A stretch of DNA of 63,625 nt, taken from Alphaproteobacteria bacterium (GTDB lineage Bacteria > Pseudomonadota > Alphaproteobacteria > RF32 > CAG-239). Positions 28,001 through 35,359 of the stretch are shown piece by piece. Below the pieces are notes generated by a model that worked only from the letters and a program-made list of their open reading frames with translations, made no database searches and was not told the origin of the DNA. The stretch spans positions 1 to 63,625 of the forward strand of contig JAGBLF010000002.1 of NCBI GenBank assembly GCA_017635595.1, read 5' to 3'. The stretch's first letter is position 1. Every line of letters starts with the position of its first letter. The position numbers and the translations under genes were made by a program.

Positions 28001-28392
28001 AGGCCGATGCTTGGTATGACACCGGTGATATTGTCGAAGTTGATACCGACGGCTTTATCCATATTCAGGGACGAGCCAAGCGCTTTGCGAAAATCGGCGG
28101 TGAGATGGTTTCATTAACGGCGGTAGAGCAGGTTGTCGATAAACTGTATCCGGATGCCAAGCAAGGCGTTATAACAGTTGCTGACGAGAAAAAAGGTGAA
28201 AGAATAGTGTTGATTACGTCGGCAGATAATGCCTCGCTGAGTGAACTGCAAAAGTATTTTAAAAAGCAAAATGTCAGTGAGCTTTGGATGCCTAAAGAGG
28301 TCGTATATATGAAAACACCGCCTTTGTTGGGCTCAGGAAAATTTGACTACCTGAAAGCAAAGGCGATGTATGACGAACAACATCAGGTGTGA
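25012..28392 (+). CDS. LplT-PlsC-Aas fusion: lysophospholipid import and re-acylation
   Basis: A 1126-residue three-part protein. The N-terminal 420 residues are an MFS transporter of the LplT type (LTQFLGAFNDNLFKNTLMTF), which flips lysophospholipids inward. A PlsC domain follows (NHVSLLDG near residue 452, PEGR near 522), then an acyl-ACP synthetase domain (ILFTSGSEGLPKAV near 788, YGTTETSP, WYDTGD, GSGKFDY). In E. coli these are two proteins, LplT and Aas; here import, fatty-acid activation and re-acylation are on one chain. It starts 12 bases after the autotransporter stop, so co-transcription is likely. It ends next to phoB on the other strand with no gap. Confidence 0.9.
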   Translation: MNKDFWKSTRFVPLLLTQFLGAFNDNLFKNTLMTFVAYKLVAESQVVSIYSNIIAGVFILPYFLFSALAGLLADKYRRERITRVLKITELLLMIGAGVLFMTQSVPLLIVILFFMGMQSTFFGPIKYALLPQLLKSEELIAGNAYIEASTYIAIILGSVFGTILPVNAGIAVLIICALTGLAASWKIPAAPGPQPSLKINLNLFKQIRENLALIRSHTIVYRTIIGATWFWILGAFFLTQLFPLCSKVFNTKPEVVTLFLVTFSIGVGCGSVFCNKLLKGEVTIVYVPISAVGLSICSFAVYLLSAGFVTPAEPLGLMSFLLMPRGVLLLLFLFLFAFMGGMYIVPLNALMQKKAPKQYVASVIAGNNIINSLGMVAISIFAAVLVATGFKITDLFLFVAVISAGVAFYICKLLPDALLRSIFCSILNLFFRVKINGLQNLRKAGSKALIVANHVSLLDGLLVAAYLPRKITFAIDSDWGNKWYVKMFNGIVDFYPLNPANPLAIRSLIEVVSQGKTVMIFPEGRISVTGSLMKVYEGAGVVAAKSGAKIIPLRIDGAQYSKFSYLGDIIKTQMFPQIKLSVLPPCTLNLPEGLSMRERRHLTSLQLRDIMADMIYDTTDKNEPVFNAVLRAEKLYGKNHKVALDIMKKTLTYGQFLLKTYVLGTAYKKAFKTEEKIGVLLPNSLAGVITFYALQSVGKIPVMLNFSLGDKQFESCLKTVGLKKVVTAHKFIEQGNLERLEKCLKKAKCEIVYLEEFAAEISFITKLKGLKNYLLRRPVQTLSDNPAVILFTSGSEGLPKAVLLSHKNLLANVLQIHLAVPFNAHDIILNALPMFHSFGLTVGTILPMLHGVKTFFYPSPLHYRIIPEVAYDLQATAVLGTDTFLYGYGRMANSYDFFQIRFAIVGGEKLKTRTAELWMKKFGVRIFEGYGTTETSPVISVNTPMFYKEGTVGRFLPKIEYELQPVAGVENGGRLQVKGDNVMLGYMKADKPNVLEKADAWYDTGDIVEVDTDGFIHIQGRAKRFAKIGGEMVSLTAVEQVVDKLYPDAKQGVITVADEKKGERIVLITSADNASLSELQKYFKKQNVSELWMPKEVVYMKTPPLLGSGKFDYLKAKAMYDEQHQV

Positions 28393-29115
28393 TTATTCTT
28401 GATTATCTTCGGTGTTGTCTTCGGTAACTTCGTGGTCATCTAACGAATAGCCCGTGGCTCGAATGGTTCGGATATAATCCGGACCATATTCGTTTAAGGA
28501 TTTGCGCAAACGGCGAATATGGACATCAACGGTGCGCGGTTCGACGTAAACGCTGTTGCCCCAAACTTCTTTTAACAAATCATCACGAGAGAAGACCAAA
28601 CGCGGGTTAGAGATAAGTAATTTTAAAATGCGAAATTCGGTCGGACCGACCTGAATATAATTGTCATCGCGGAAGACCTTTTTTTCAACTGTATTCAGTG
28701 TAATGTCCTTAAAAACATATTCCTTTTTGACCGGTGCGGTTGTGGTGCTGACACGGCGGAGGTTGGTTTTGATACGAGCCAGCAATTCCGGTACGGAAAA
28801 AGGTTTTGTAACGTAGTCGTCGGCACCGGCAGATAAACCGAGTACTTTATCTTCTTCCTGTCCCTTGGCCGTCAGCATAATAATCGGAATATTTTTGAGT
28901 TCCGGATTATTGCGGATAATTTTACACAGTTCCAGGCCCGAAATTTCCGGCAACATCCAATCGAGCAAAATTAAAGAAGGCAAGTTTTTCTCAACCGAAG
29001 ACAAAACGCGGTTACCGTGTGCGATGCAAATGGTCTCGTAACCGGCTTTTTCAAGGTTGTATTTGAGTAAAAGCGAAATAGCTTGTTCATCTTCCACAAT
29101 CATAATTGTTGTCAT
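28393..29115 (-). CDS. phoB: PhoB-type response regulator
   Basis: A 240-residue OmpR/PhoB-family regulator. The receiver domain has the acidic pair VEDE, the phospho-acceptor Asp in LLDWMLP near residue 52, MLTAKG and the Lys in TKPF. The winged-helix domain has GPTEFRILKLL and the recognition region VEPRTVDVHIRRLRKSL, close to PhoB. PhoB controls phosphate starvation genes; no histidine kinase or pst gene is nearby, so the assignment rests on sequence. The acidic tail (EVTEDNTEDNQE) is unusual. The start overlaps the rpe stop (ATGA). Confidence 0.85.
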   Translation of the reverse strand: MTTIMIVEDEQAISLLLKYNLEKAGYETICIAHGNRVLSSVEKNLPSLILLDWMLPEISGLELCKIIRNNPELKNIPIIMLTAKGQEEDKVLGLSAGADDYVTKPFSVPELLARIKTNLRRVSTTTAPVKKEYVFKDITLNTVEKKVFRDDNYIQVGPTEFRILKLLISNPRLVFSRDDLLKEVWGNSVYVEPRTVDVHIRRLRKSLNEYGPDYIRTIRATGYSLDDHEVTEDNTEDNQE

Positions 29116-29765
29116 TTTATTTCTCCCAACTGATGCAGTTTTTTGATTATCTGACTCGGATTTTGATTTTTAAATACGGCACTGCCGGCGACCAAAACGT
29201 CGGCACCTGCTTTAAGGCATAATGGAGCAGTTTGTTCGTTGATACCGCCGTCAACTTCGATGTGAACAGGGCGCATTCCGATAAGTTTTTTCATCGTTTC
29301 TATTTTACCAAGCTGATTTTGCATGAAGGTTTGTCCGCCGAACCCCGGTTCAACCGTCATAATCAAAACCGTATCAATTCTCTCAAGATACGGTTCGAGC
29401 ACGTTTGCCGGCGTATTCGGTTTGAGTGAAACGCCGACTTTAATTCGGCGAGTTTGCAAATAGTCTATAATCTCGGATAAATTTTCGGCGGCTTCATAGT
29501 GTACGGTAATCATATCGGCACCGCAATTTTCGAACATTTTGATAAATTTGAACGGAGTTTCAACCATCAAATGCACGTCAAAAAATAATTTGCTTTTAGG
29601 GCGCATTTGTCTGACCATCTCCGGCCCGTAACTTAAATTCGGCACGAAGTGTCCGTCCATAATATCAAAGTGCAACCAATCGGCGCCGGCCGCTTCAACC
29701 AAAGCAATTTGCTCGTATAAGTGTCCCATATCGGCAGCCAATAAGCTCGGTGCGACTAAAACCAT
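29112..29765 (-). CDS. rpe: ribulose-phosphate 3-epimerase
   Basis: A 217-residue TIM-barrel enzyme of the pentose phosphate pathway that interconverts ribulose-5-phosphate and xylulose-5-phosphate. Seen: APSLLAADMGHL, HFDIMDGHFVPNLSYGP (metal His and catalytic Asp), HLMVE, the MTVEPGFGGQ motif and the second catalytic Asp in EVDGGI. ATG at 29765 is chosen for GGAG 7 bases upstream and homology at the N-terminus; upstream in-frame codons would add 45 residues foreign to the family. Translated together with phoB. Confidence 0.94.
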   Translation of the reverse strand: MVLVAPSLLAADMGHLYEQIALVEAAGADWLHFDIMDGHFVPNLSYGPEMVRQMRPKSKLFFDVHLMVETPFKFIKMFENCGADMITVHYEAAENLSEIIDYLQTRRIKVGVSLKPNTPANVLEPYLERIDTVLIMTVEPGFGGQTFMQNQLGKIETMKKLIGMRPVHIEVDGGINEQTAPLCLKAGADVLVAGSAVFKNQNPSQIIKKLHQLGEIK

Positions 29766-29947
29766 ACCAATCTCCTTTAGCCTAATATATACTACAATAT
29801 CGTTAAATGAAAGTAAAAAAATATGTGTAGGTAAAGAAACTGTAATTATAATTCTGCCCAAACGAACGTATATAAAGAAAATATAACTAACAGCCTTCAA
29901 AAAATATTCTTATTATTGAAATATTGGCGAAAAAGTAAAATTAAACC

Positions 29948-29972
29948 CCCGTATGACGTTGAGTCATACGGG
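29948..29972 (-). terminator. terminator of the gene at 29979-30680
   Basis: CCCGTATGAC (29948-29957) pairs perfectly with GTCATACGGG (29963-29972) around a 5-nt loop; on the minus strand GGTTTAATTTT follows. Confidence 0.7.
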
Positions 29973-29978
29973 AGAAAA

Positions 29979-30680
29979 TTATAAACCGAAAATATGAATT
30001 TCGGTAATTTTAATCGAGAGGTTAAATTGCTTATTCAGTCCGTCGATAAATTCAGCCAAAGTGGCAGAGCCGTATTTGTTATGCACCATGTACAAACGCT
30101 CGTTTAAAAAATGTTCAAGCGAATTACCTACCAGAGATGTTTGTTTTATGATAGGTGAAATTTGCTTATTAAACTCCTGCGTGCGTCGTGTTTTGTAAAC
30201 ATAGTCGGTGTAGGCTGCCATAACATTTTGGGCAATTACATCGGCTGTTTTGCATAAGTTTTCAGCTTCTTGCTCGGATTGTATACGGACAATGCTTACG
30301 TAGCGATTGCGGTGCCCATAGATGCCGAGATATTGCCCATTTTCGGGGTAAAATTCGGCTAAAGGTGTAAACCGGCAATTTTCACCGAGCCGAGCAGAAA
30401 CCGGATAGCGGTGTTCTCGAAAATCATTGGCAGATAGTCGGTTCAGGGCGCTGAGTGTTTCCGTTTGCAAACGATAGACCGTTAAATGATTATTGACGTC
30501 GGTAATCGTGTAGCCGGTATGATACAGGCGGCGGTCTTCAAGTTTTGCGGCATATAATGTTGCGGCTGTACTGAGTGCCGGTTTAACATCATGTTGTCTC
30601 AAAGTGTAACCGTAGGCCGTTTTAGCAACGCTCATCGGATAGGAACGCGCATTTTTAAGATAAAATTCTTTAAATCCCAT
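29979..30680 (-). CDS. unrecognised 233-residue protein
   Basis: A soluble, mixed alpha/beta protein with no signal peptide and no recognised family. The C-terminal third looks helical and ends in a hydrophobic strand (IKITEIHIFGL). No Shine-Dalgarno sequence precedes the ATG; the 15 bases before it are almost only A and T. A TTGACA-type promoter lies on the minus strand (TTGACA at 30754-30749), and a 15-bp palindrome sits close to the expected transcription start. It shares the AT-only leader style with the small genes at 30865, 31319, 32273, 53724 and 54904. Confidence 0.65.
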   Translation of the reverse strand: MGFKEFYLKNARSYPMSVAKTAYGYTLRQHDVKPALSTAATLYAAKLEDRRLYHTGYTITDVNNHLTVYRLQTETLSALNRLSANDFREHRYPVSARLGENCRFTPLAEFYPENGQYLGIYGHRNRYVSIVRIQSEQEAENLCKTADVIAQNVMAAYTDYVYKTRRTQEFNKQISPIIKQTSLVGNSLEHFLNERLYMVHNKYGSATLAEFIDGLNKQFNLSIKITEIHIFGL

Positions 30681-30709
30681 AATCGTATATTAATTCGTTA
30701 AACATAATG

Positions 30710-30724
30710 ATTGCAAATTGCAAT
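30710..30724. promoter_or_regulatory. operator-like palindrome ATTGCAAATTGCAAT
   Basis: A 15-bp palindrome with a central A/T, 30 bases ahead of the start at 30680 and just past its probable -10 region. The same 15-mer, read on the other strand, lies upstream of gap at 44583-44597, which suggests a shared regulator binding site. Confidence 0.45.
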
Positions 30725-30779
30725 CAAAATGTATCAAAATATCTTATTTGTCAAGTTTGAAAATAAATGTAAAGAGACA

Positions 30780-30806
30780 TTGACTTTTATTTTGTTTTTG
30801 TATATT
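30780..30806 (+). promoter_or_regulatory. promoter of the 30865 gene
   Basis: TTGACT (30780-30785) and TATATT (30801-30806) with a short 15-base spacer; the leader to the ATG is A/T-rich and has no ribosome-binding site. Confidence 0.45.
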
Positions 30807-30864
30807 GTGTCTATACTTCATTTTACAATTATATAAAGTAATTAGTTTCACAAAAATTATAATT

Positions 30865-31272
30865 ATGGGAAAAACATTTAATTTTAGAAACCTTCCGATC
30901 GCATTGCTTCTTATCGGAACGGTGGTTAACATCGTGTGTTTTTGTTTCGGTTGGTTTACATTTGACGGTTGGACGGCCGGTGCATTTTACATCGGTGCCT
31001 TATTCGGGCAGTGTTTAATCGGATTTGTGGCTCACATACCGGAGAAAACAGCGTTTTCAAAACAGTATAGTCGGGCATTGAGTCTGAGTTTTATTGTTTT
31101 GGGATGTGTGATTACCTGTGCAATTTTTGCGGCTTACAATTCCGGAGATGAGCCGAGTAATGTTATAATATCGCAACAAGCTGATTTTGCGCTTTTAACA
31201 TGGCTCTTGTTGGGATTTTCTGTTTCTGTTTGTCGTTTGTCATTGATAGCCGCTTGCAGTAAGGGTAAATAA
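30865..31272 (+). CDS. small four-helix membrane protein, unrecognised
   Basis: A 135-residue protein with four hydrophobic helices (LPIALLLIGTVVNIVCFCFGWF; AGAFYIGALFGQCLIGFVAHI; ALSLSFIVLGCVITCAIFAAY; FALLTWLLLGFSVSVCRLSL) and short loops. No family recognised. ATG at 30865 is chosen because earlier in-frame codons lie at the promoter itself; no Shine-Dalgarno sequence is present, only an A/T leader. The next small gene follows after 46 bases and may share the transcript up to the terminator at 31632. Confidence 0.6.
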   Translation: MGKTFNFRNLPIALLLIGTVVNIVCFCFGWFTFDGWTAGAFYIGALFGQCLIGFVAHIPEKTAFSKQYSRALSLSFIVLGCVITCAIFAAYNSGDEPSNVIISQQADFALLTWLLLGFSVSVCRLSLIAACSKGK

Positions 31273-31318
31273 TCCCGATCAAGCGAAAAATATAAAAAGT
31301 ACTAACTTAAAAAATTAA

Positions 31319-31609
31319 ATGCTTATGAACAAAATTCTTTTATTTAATGCCAGTCAGGACGGAATGGTATTCTATGTCCATGCAACCGAAAAAAATGAGG
31401 TGGTCGTATCGGCTGAACGAAACGGGCAAAAGGTATGTCAAGACCTCGAGCTGGTTGACCTTTCGGGGCGCAAAACGCGTGTTCCGGCCTCAATCTTGAT
31501 TGCGACACAGACACCCACGTTGTCGGAAGCACAAAGTGCCAAGCTTGAAAGCTTCAAACGTATCTGTCTGAAGCGGTTTACTTGGAGCACGGGGTGTATT
31601 CGTCTCTGA
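31319..31609 (+). CDS. small unrecognised soluble protein
   Basis: A 96-residue protein with a beta-rich N-terminal half (KILLFNASQDGMVFYVHA) and a basic C-terminus. No family recognised. There is an A/T-only leader with no ribosome-binding site; ATG at 31319 and ATG at 31325 are equally possible. Its codon use (CTC GAG CTG, TCG GGG CGC) is more GC-rich than that of neighbouring housekeeping genes, a sign of possible transfer. A strong terminator follows 23 bases after the stop. Confidence 0.6.
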   Translation: MLMNKILLFNASQDGMVFYVHATEKNEVVVSAERNGQKVCQDLELVDLSGRKTRVPASILIATQTPTLSEAQSAKLESFKRICLKRFTWSTGCIRL

Positions 31610-31631
31610 AAAATACCTGATTTAATGCTTT

Positions 31632-31667
31632 AAAGCTCTGTCTCGTAATGTGACGGAGCTTTTTTTG
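31632..31667 (+). terminator. Rho-independent terminator
   Basis: An 11-bp stem (31632-31642 with 31652-31662, one G-U pair), a 9-nt loop and a T tract to 31667. Confidence 0.8.
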
Positions 31668-31694
31668 TTTTTATAAACACGAATACCGGAGTTC

Positions 31695-31723
31695 TTGACA
31701 CATCGGTTTATTGTATTTAGAAT
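31695..31723 (+). promoter_or_regulatory. promoter of the peroxiredoxin gene
   Basis: TTGACA (31695-31700), a 17-base spacer, TAGAAT (31718-31723), 35 bases ahead of the start codon. Confidence 0.65.
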
Positions 31724-31757
31724 ACTATAAAAATTCAATACGATATCGGAGGCTATA

Positions 31758-32198
31758 ATGATTTTGAATGCAACGGATAAAAATGGTAATATTGTTGAAT
31801 TTAACGAAGAAAACTTAAAAGGAAATATAACCGTTTTATATTTTTACCCTAAAGATAATACATCGGGTTGCACCAAAGAAGCTTGCGACTTTAGAGATAA
31901 TATGAACCGTTTGACAGTATGCGCAAATGTAATAGGGGTAAGTCCGGACAGTGTTGCCAGCCATCAAAAATTTCAGCAAAAGCAAAATTTGAATTTTATG
32001 TTGGTAGCCGATATTAATCATAAATTGTCCGAAAAATACGGCGTATGGAAAGAAAAATCAATGTACGGACGCAAATATATGGGTATTGAACGTTCAACAT
32101 TTATTATCGATGAAAGCGGAAAAATCATTAAAGAATGGCGTAAAGTTAAAGTTACCGGCCATGTCGATGAAGTTTTGACGGCTTTAGCATCTTTATAA
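31758..32198 (+). CDS. bcp: thioredoxin-dependent peroxiredoxin Bcp/PrxQ
   Basis: A 146-residue peroxiredoxin that reduces hydrogen peroxide and organic peroxides in the cytoplasm. The peroxidatic Cys is in the YPKDNTSGCTKEAC block near residue 40 and the resolving Cys follows five residues later, the PrxQ arrangement; a conserved FRD and the late ERSTFIID segment also fit. GGAGG lies 6 bases ahead of the ATG. Monocistronic with its own promoter. Confidence 0.92.
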   Translation: MILNATDKNGNIVEFNEENLKGNITVLYFYPKDNTSGCTKEACDFRDNMNRLTVCANVIGVSPDSVASHQKFQQKQNLNFMLVADINHKLSEKYGVWKEKSMYGRKYMGIERSTFIIDESGKIIKEWRKVKVTGHVDEVLTALASL

Positions 32199-32208
32199 TC
32201 TAAAAATA

Positions 32209-32236
32209 TTGACAAAAATATAAAAAGTTATACAAT
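32209..32236 (+). promoter_or_regulatory. promoter of the 32273 gene
   Basis: TTGACA (32209-32214), 16 bases, then TACAAT (32231-32236). It begins 11 bases past the bcp stop. The leader to the ATG is A/T-rich without a ribosome-binding site. Confidence 0.55.
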
Positions 32237-32272
32237 GCAGGTTAATGAAAAATTATTTTAAAATTATTTGAT

Positions 32273-32617
32273 ATGAAACATGATGATCTAAAAGTTGTAG
32301 CTTGGCTGATTGGTCGTCTGGCTACGTATTTTGTTTTGTTAATGGTGTTCAATTTGGCAGTGGCTGTCTGTACTATTTACATTAAGGACGGCAGTCTGGT
32401 CAATCTTTGGGAAATGCAGCTTGATTGCACGACATCTTGCTTAGGTGAAGTCCTCGGTGTATATACGCCTCAGCACGATTTGTCATTGATGCCCAATCAG
32501 GATGCAGTACATTCCGATATTGTTTATGCACTGATGTTATTTGCATATCTGGCCGCATGCTGGATGACCGTAAAGGATTTGCATAAGCGTGAAATGGCAA
32601 ACAAAAAGGTTGATTAG
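32273..32617 (+). CDS. small two-helix membrane protein, unrecognised
   Basis: A 114-residue protein with two hydrophobic helices (LATYFVLLMVFNLAVAVCTIYI, about 16-37; IVYALMLFAYLAACWMTV, about 83-100) flanking a polar loop with two Cys that probably faces the periplasm. No family recognised. The start has an A/T-only leader and no ribosome-binding site, like the small genes at 30865 and 54904. The HU terminator lies after it and may serve both strands. Confidence 0.6.
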   Translation: MKHDDLKVVAWLIGRLATYFVLLMVFNLAVAVCTIYIKDGSLVNLWEMQLDCTTSCLGEVLGVYTPQHDLSLMPNQDAVHSDIVYALMLFAYLAACWMTVKDLHKREMANKKVD

Positions 32618-32640
32618 ATTAGTCAATTGTAATGAGTAAA

Positions 32641-32674
32641 AGAAAAAGGCAAGGTTTCGACCTTGCCTTTTTCT
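32641..32674. terminator. bidirectional terminator
   Basis: A perfect 14-bp stem AGAAAAAGGCAAGG (32641-32654) with its complement (32661-32674) and a 6-nt loop. It lies between the small membrane gene and HU, which converge. Confidence 0.85.
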
Positions 32675-32689
32675 GTTGAAAGCCTTAAA

Positions 32690-32962
32690 TTATTTTACAG
32701 CTTTCTTCAATACAGCACCAGCCTTAAATTTAGGAGCCTTAGAAGCCGGAATTTTGATTTCCTTACGAGTAGCCGGGTTGATACCTTTACGAGCAGCACG
32801 TTTAGCTACTTCGAATGTACCAAAACCAGTAATTTGGATAGCTTCACCTTTTTTCAAAGATTTTGTAATAACTGCGATAGCGGCGTTAATAACTTCACCA
32901 GCTGCAGCTTTAGTAGCTTTAGCTTCTTTTGCTACGGCTTCTACGAATTCAGTTTTGTTCAT
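32690..32962 (-). CDS. hup: HU family DNA-binding protein
   Basis: A 90-residue histone-like protein that bends and compacts DNA as a dimer. The N-terminal helices (MNKTEFVEAVAKEAKATKA), the core ITGFGTFEV and the beta-arm signature with GINPATRKEI are complete. The length is typical of HU; IHF is less likely since IHF-specific arm residues are missing. AAAGGA precedes the ATG. Confidence 0.93.
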   Translation of the reverse strand: MNKTEFVEAVAKEAKATKAAAGEVINAAIAVITKSLKKGEAIQITGFGTFEVAKRAARKGINPATRKEIKIPASKAPKFKAGAVLKKAVK

Positions 32963-33021
32963 TTTAAATTCCTTTCTTTAAATTTAAAGTTTGGTAGAGG
33001 GTAATTGCTACCCTGGTTATA

Positions 33022-33050
33022 ATATGACTGATATTTTTATTAAAAGTCAA
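33022..33050 (-). promoter_or_regulatory. probable HU promoter
   Basis: On the minus strand TTGACT (33050-33045) is followed after 17 bases by TCATAT (33027-33022) and a further TATAAC, about 60 bases ahead of the HU start. The -10 box is imperfect. Confidence 0.4.
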
Positions 33051-33198
33051 ACAAAACCTTAGTTTTACCACAATTATTTGTTGATAATATGCATTTTTAG
33101 GCGTATTTAAGTCGTTTGACACCGTAAAACAGCATAAATATCGGCATTTTAGGGTACAGAATCTGCGGTTGATTCGTTTTTTAATAGAATCGGCGCGG

Positions 33199-35226
33199 TT
33201 AAAGCGAATCTATTAATTCTTCCATATTTTGCGGTTTATCATTATTTTCCTGAATTAAATTGCCGATGGCATCATCGTCATTATTATCTTCAATTAAATC
33301 GGCGATATCATCGGTTGCGTCAGTCGAATCTGTCGTTGCCGGCGTGTCTTTGAGCGTCGTAATCATTATATCATGCCATATTTCGGCCGGTAAATTGCCG
33401 CCGCCGACCTTGTTCATCGGTTTGTCGTTGTCGTTACCGACCCAGACGGCCGCCACATATTTATTGGTCCAGCCGATAAACCAGGCATCACGATAATTTT
33501 GTGTGGTGCCGGTTTTGCCGGCAGCAAATATCGGCAGACGTGCTTTATGGCCGGTACCTTGGTTTATGACTTTTTCCATCATTGATGTTAGTTGTTTGAT
33601 GACTTTCGGATCAATAATTTGATCGCCTTTATCTGTTTGGCGCACATAAAGTTGTTTGCCGTCGCGGGTAGCTACTTCGTTAATGGCGTGCGGCCATACG
33701 CTTTTACCGCCGTTGGCAATTGTGGTGTAGGCAGTTGCCATGTCGATAACTTTGACGGCATTAGTTCCCAGTACCATGGACGGTGTTTGTTTAATCTCGG
33801 TTGTAATACCCATTTTATGAGCATTGCGCGCAATATCTTTAAGCATCAGTTCACGGGATAAATTGACCGTTGCGGCATTAAGCGAATGAACTAAAGCATA
33901 AGTTAATGTTACGTCACCATAGTAGCGTTTGGTATAATTTTCCGGCTTCCACTTACCGATGGTAATTGGGGCATCGTTAACGGTTGCTTCCGGTGTAAAC
34001 CCGTATTGCAGGGCTGTTAAGTATACAAACGGCTTAAAGGCAGAACCGGGCTGACGTTTGGCTTGTACGGCACGGTTGAATTGACTGCGGTTATAATCGA
34101 CACCGCCGACCATGGCTTTCACGGCCCCCGTTTTATCCATAATCACAACGGCACCTTCGGTGACATTTTGGCCTTTAGCGGCATAAATTTTAGCGCGCAT
34201 TATTTTTTCGGCGGTTTCCTGCAACTTTTGATCTAATGTCGTCATTACGACAATATCTTCCGAACGTTCACCGACAAATCCGTTGACTTCATCATAAACA
34301 TATTGAGCAAAATGTTTGCCGCCGGTAACGCGATATTGCTGACCGTTGCTGATCGGCAAATTAAGGGCCTCCTGATATTGTTTTTCGGTGATGAATTTGT
34401 TTTTCTTCATATTTTCCAAAACGATATCGGCGCGTTTGAGTGCGGCTTTGCGCTGCAAAATCGGGTTGTAACGGTTAGGGGCTTTGAGCATACCGGCTAA
34501 AATGGCCGCTTCGCGCAGATTAAGCTGATAAACATTTTTATTAAAGTACCAGTTGGCGGCAGCTTCGGCACCATAGTTACCCGAGCCGAAATAAACACGG
34601 TTCAAATATAAAGCCATAATTTGATTTTTGGTAAATTTGTGTTCCAGCCAGCGTGCCAACAGCAGTTCTTGCACTTTTCGTTTGATATTTTTATTAGGTG
34701 TTAAGAAAATGTTTTTAGCCACTTGCTGAGTGATTGTCGAAGCTCCCTGAGCATAGCGACGGTGAAAAATGTTGGTTGCCATGGCGCGGCTGAAACCGAT
34801 GGCATCGAAACCGTTATGTTTGTAAAAACGACGGTCTTCTGTGGCAATGATGGCATTCGTCAGGTTTTTAGGTAATTTGTCCGGATAAATAACCTCGGCG
34901 TACACATTGCCGAATTTAGCGATATCATTACCGTTTTCGGCCATAATAACCGTTGACGGCTGGCGTGTACGCGATACGGCTTTTTGAATATCCGGCATCG
35001 TTAGATAGCAGTAGAGAATATAGCCGCCCAGCAACAGAAAGACAATCAGAGCCATAATTAAGGCAAATTTAAACAGTGTCCATTTCCAAGAAGATTTTCT
35101 TGTCGATTTTTTCTTGGATTTTTTGGTTGTTTTTTTCTTCGGTTTATTGCTTTTTTTGACGTTATTTTGCATATAAACGGCTTTTTTTTGTATATCTGAT
35201 TGCGATTTCTTTGCGGTTTTAGGCAT
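33199..35226 (-). CDS. penicillin-binding protein 1A family
   Basis: A 675-residue bifunctional peptidoglycan synthase. A strongly basic cytoplasmic tail of about 50 residues (many Lys) precedes one membrane helix (LFKFALIMALIVFLLLGGYI). The glycosyltransferase domain has EDRRFYKHNGFD (catalytic Glu) and the TITQQVAKN block. The transpeptidase has SAFK (active Ser), SLNAAT and KTGTTQNYRDAWF. It polymerises and cross-links the cell wall. The C-terminal tail is acidic, with two similar Asp/Asn-rich segments. ATG at 35226 is chosen for GGGGG 4 bases upstream. It is shorter than E. coli PBP1A and lacks the OB insert. Confidence 0.92.
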   Translation of the reverse strand: MPKTAKKSQSDIQKKAVYMQNNVKKSNKPKKKTTKKSKKKSTRKSSWKWTLFKFALIMALIVFLLLGGYILYCYLTMPDIQKAVSRTRQPSTVIMAENGNDIAKFGNVYAEVIYPDKLPKNLTNAIIATEDRRFYKHNGFDAIGFSRAMATNIFHRRYAQGASTITQQVAKNIFLTPNKNIKRKVQELLLARWLEHKFTKNQIMALYLNRVYFGSGNYGAEAAANWYFNKNVYQLNLREAAILAGMLKAPNRYNPILQRKAALKRADIVLENMKKNKFITEKQYQEALNLPISNGQQYRVTGGKHFAQYVYDEVNGFVGERSEDIVVMTTLDQKLQETAEKIMRAKIYAAKGQNVTEGAVVIMDKTGAVKAMVGGVDYNRSQFNRAVQAKRQPGSAFKPFVYLTALQYGFTPEATVNDAPITIGKWKPENYTKRYYGDVTLTYALVHSLNAATVNLSRELMLKDIARNAHKMGITTEIKQTPSMVLGTNAVKVIDMATAYTTIANGGKSVWPHAINEVATRDGKQLYVRQTDKGDQIIDPKVIKQLTSMMEKVINQGTGHKARLPIFAAGKTGTTQNYRDAWFIGWTNKYVAAVWVGNDNDKPMNKVGGGNLPAEIWHDIMITTLKDTPATTDSTDATDDIADLIEDNNDDDAIGNLIQENNDKPQNMEELIDSL

Positions 35227-35359
35227 AGTTCCCCCATATAATATTATCACTGTATTATAAAACGGATAAGTTAAAGAAACGATAAACATTGTGCGCAAAA
35301 TTTAAAACACTTTGCCATCAATTAAATCTTGTATATATTGTCGGTAGAGGAGGTTTATT

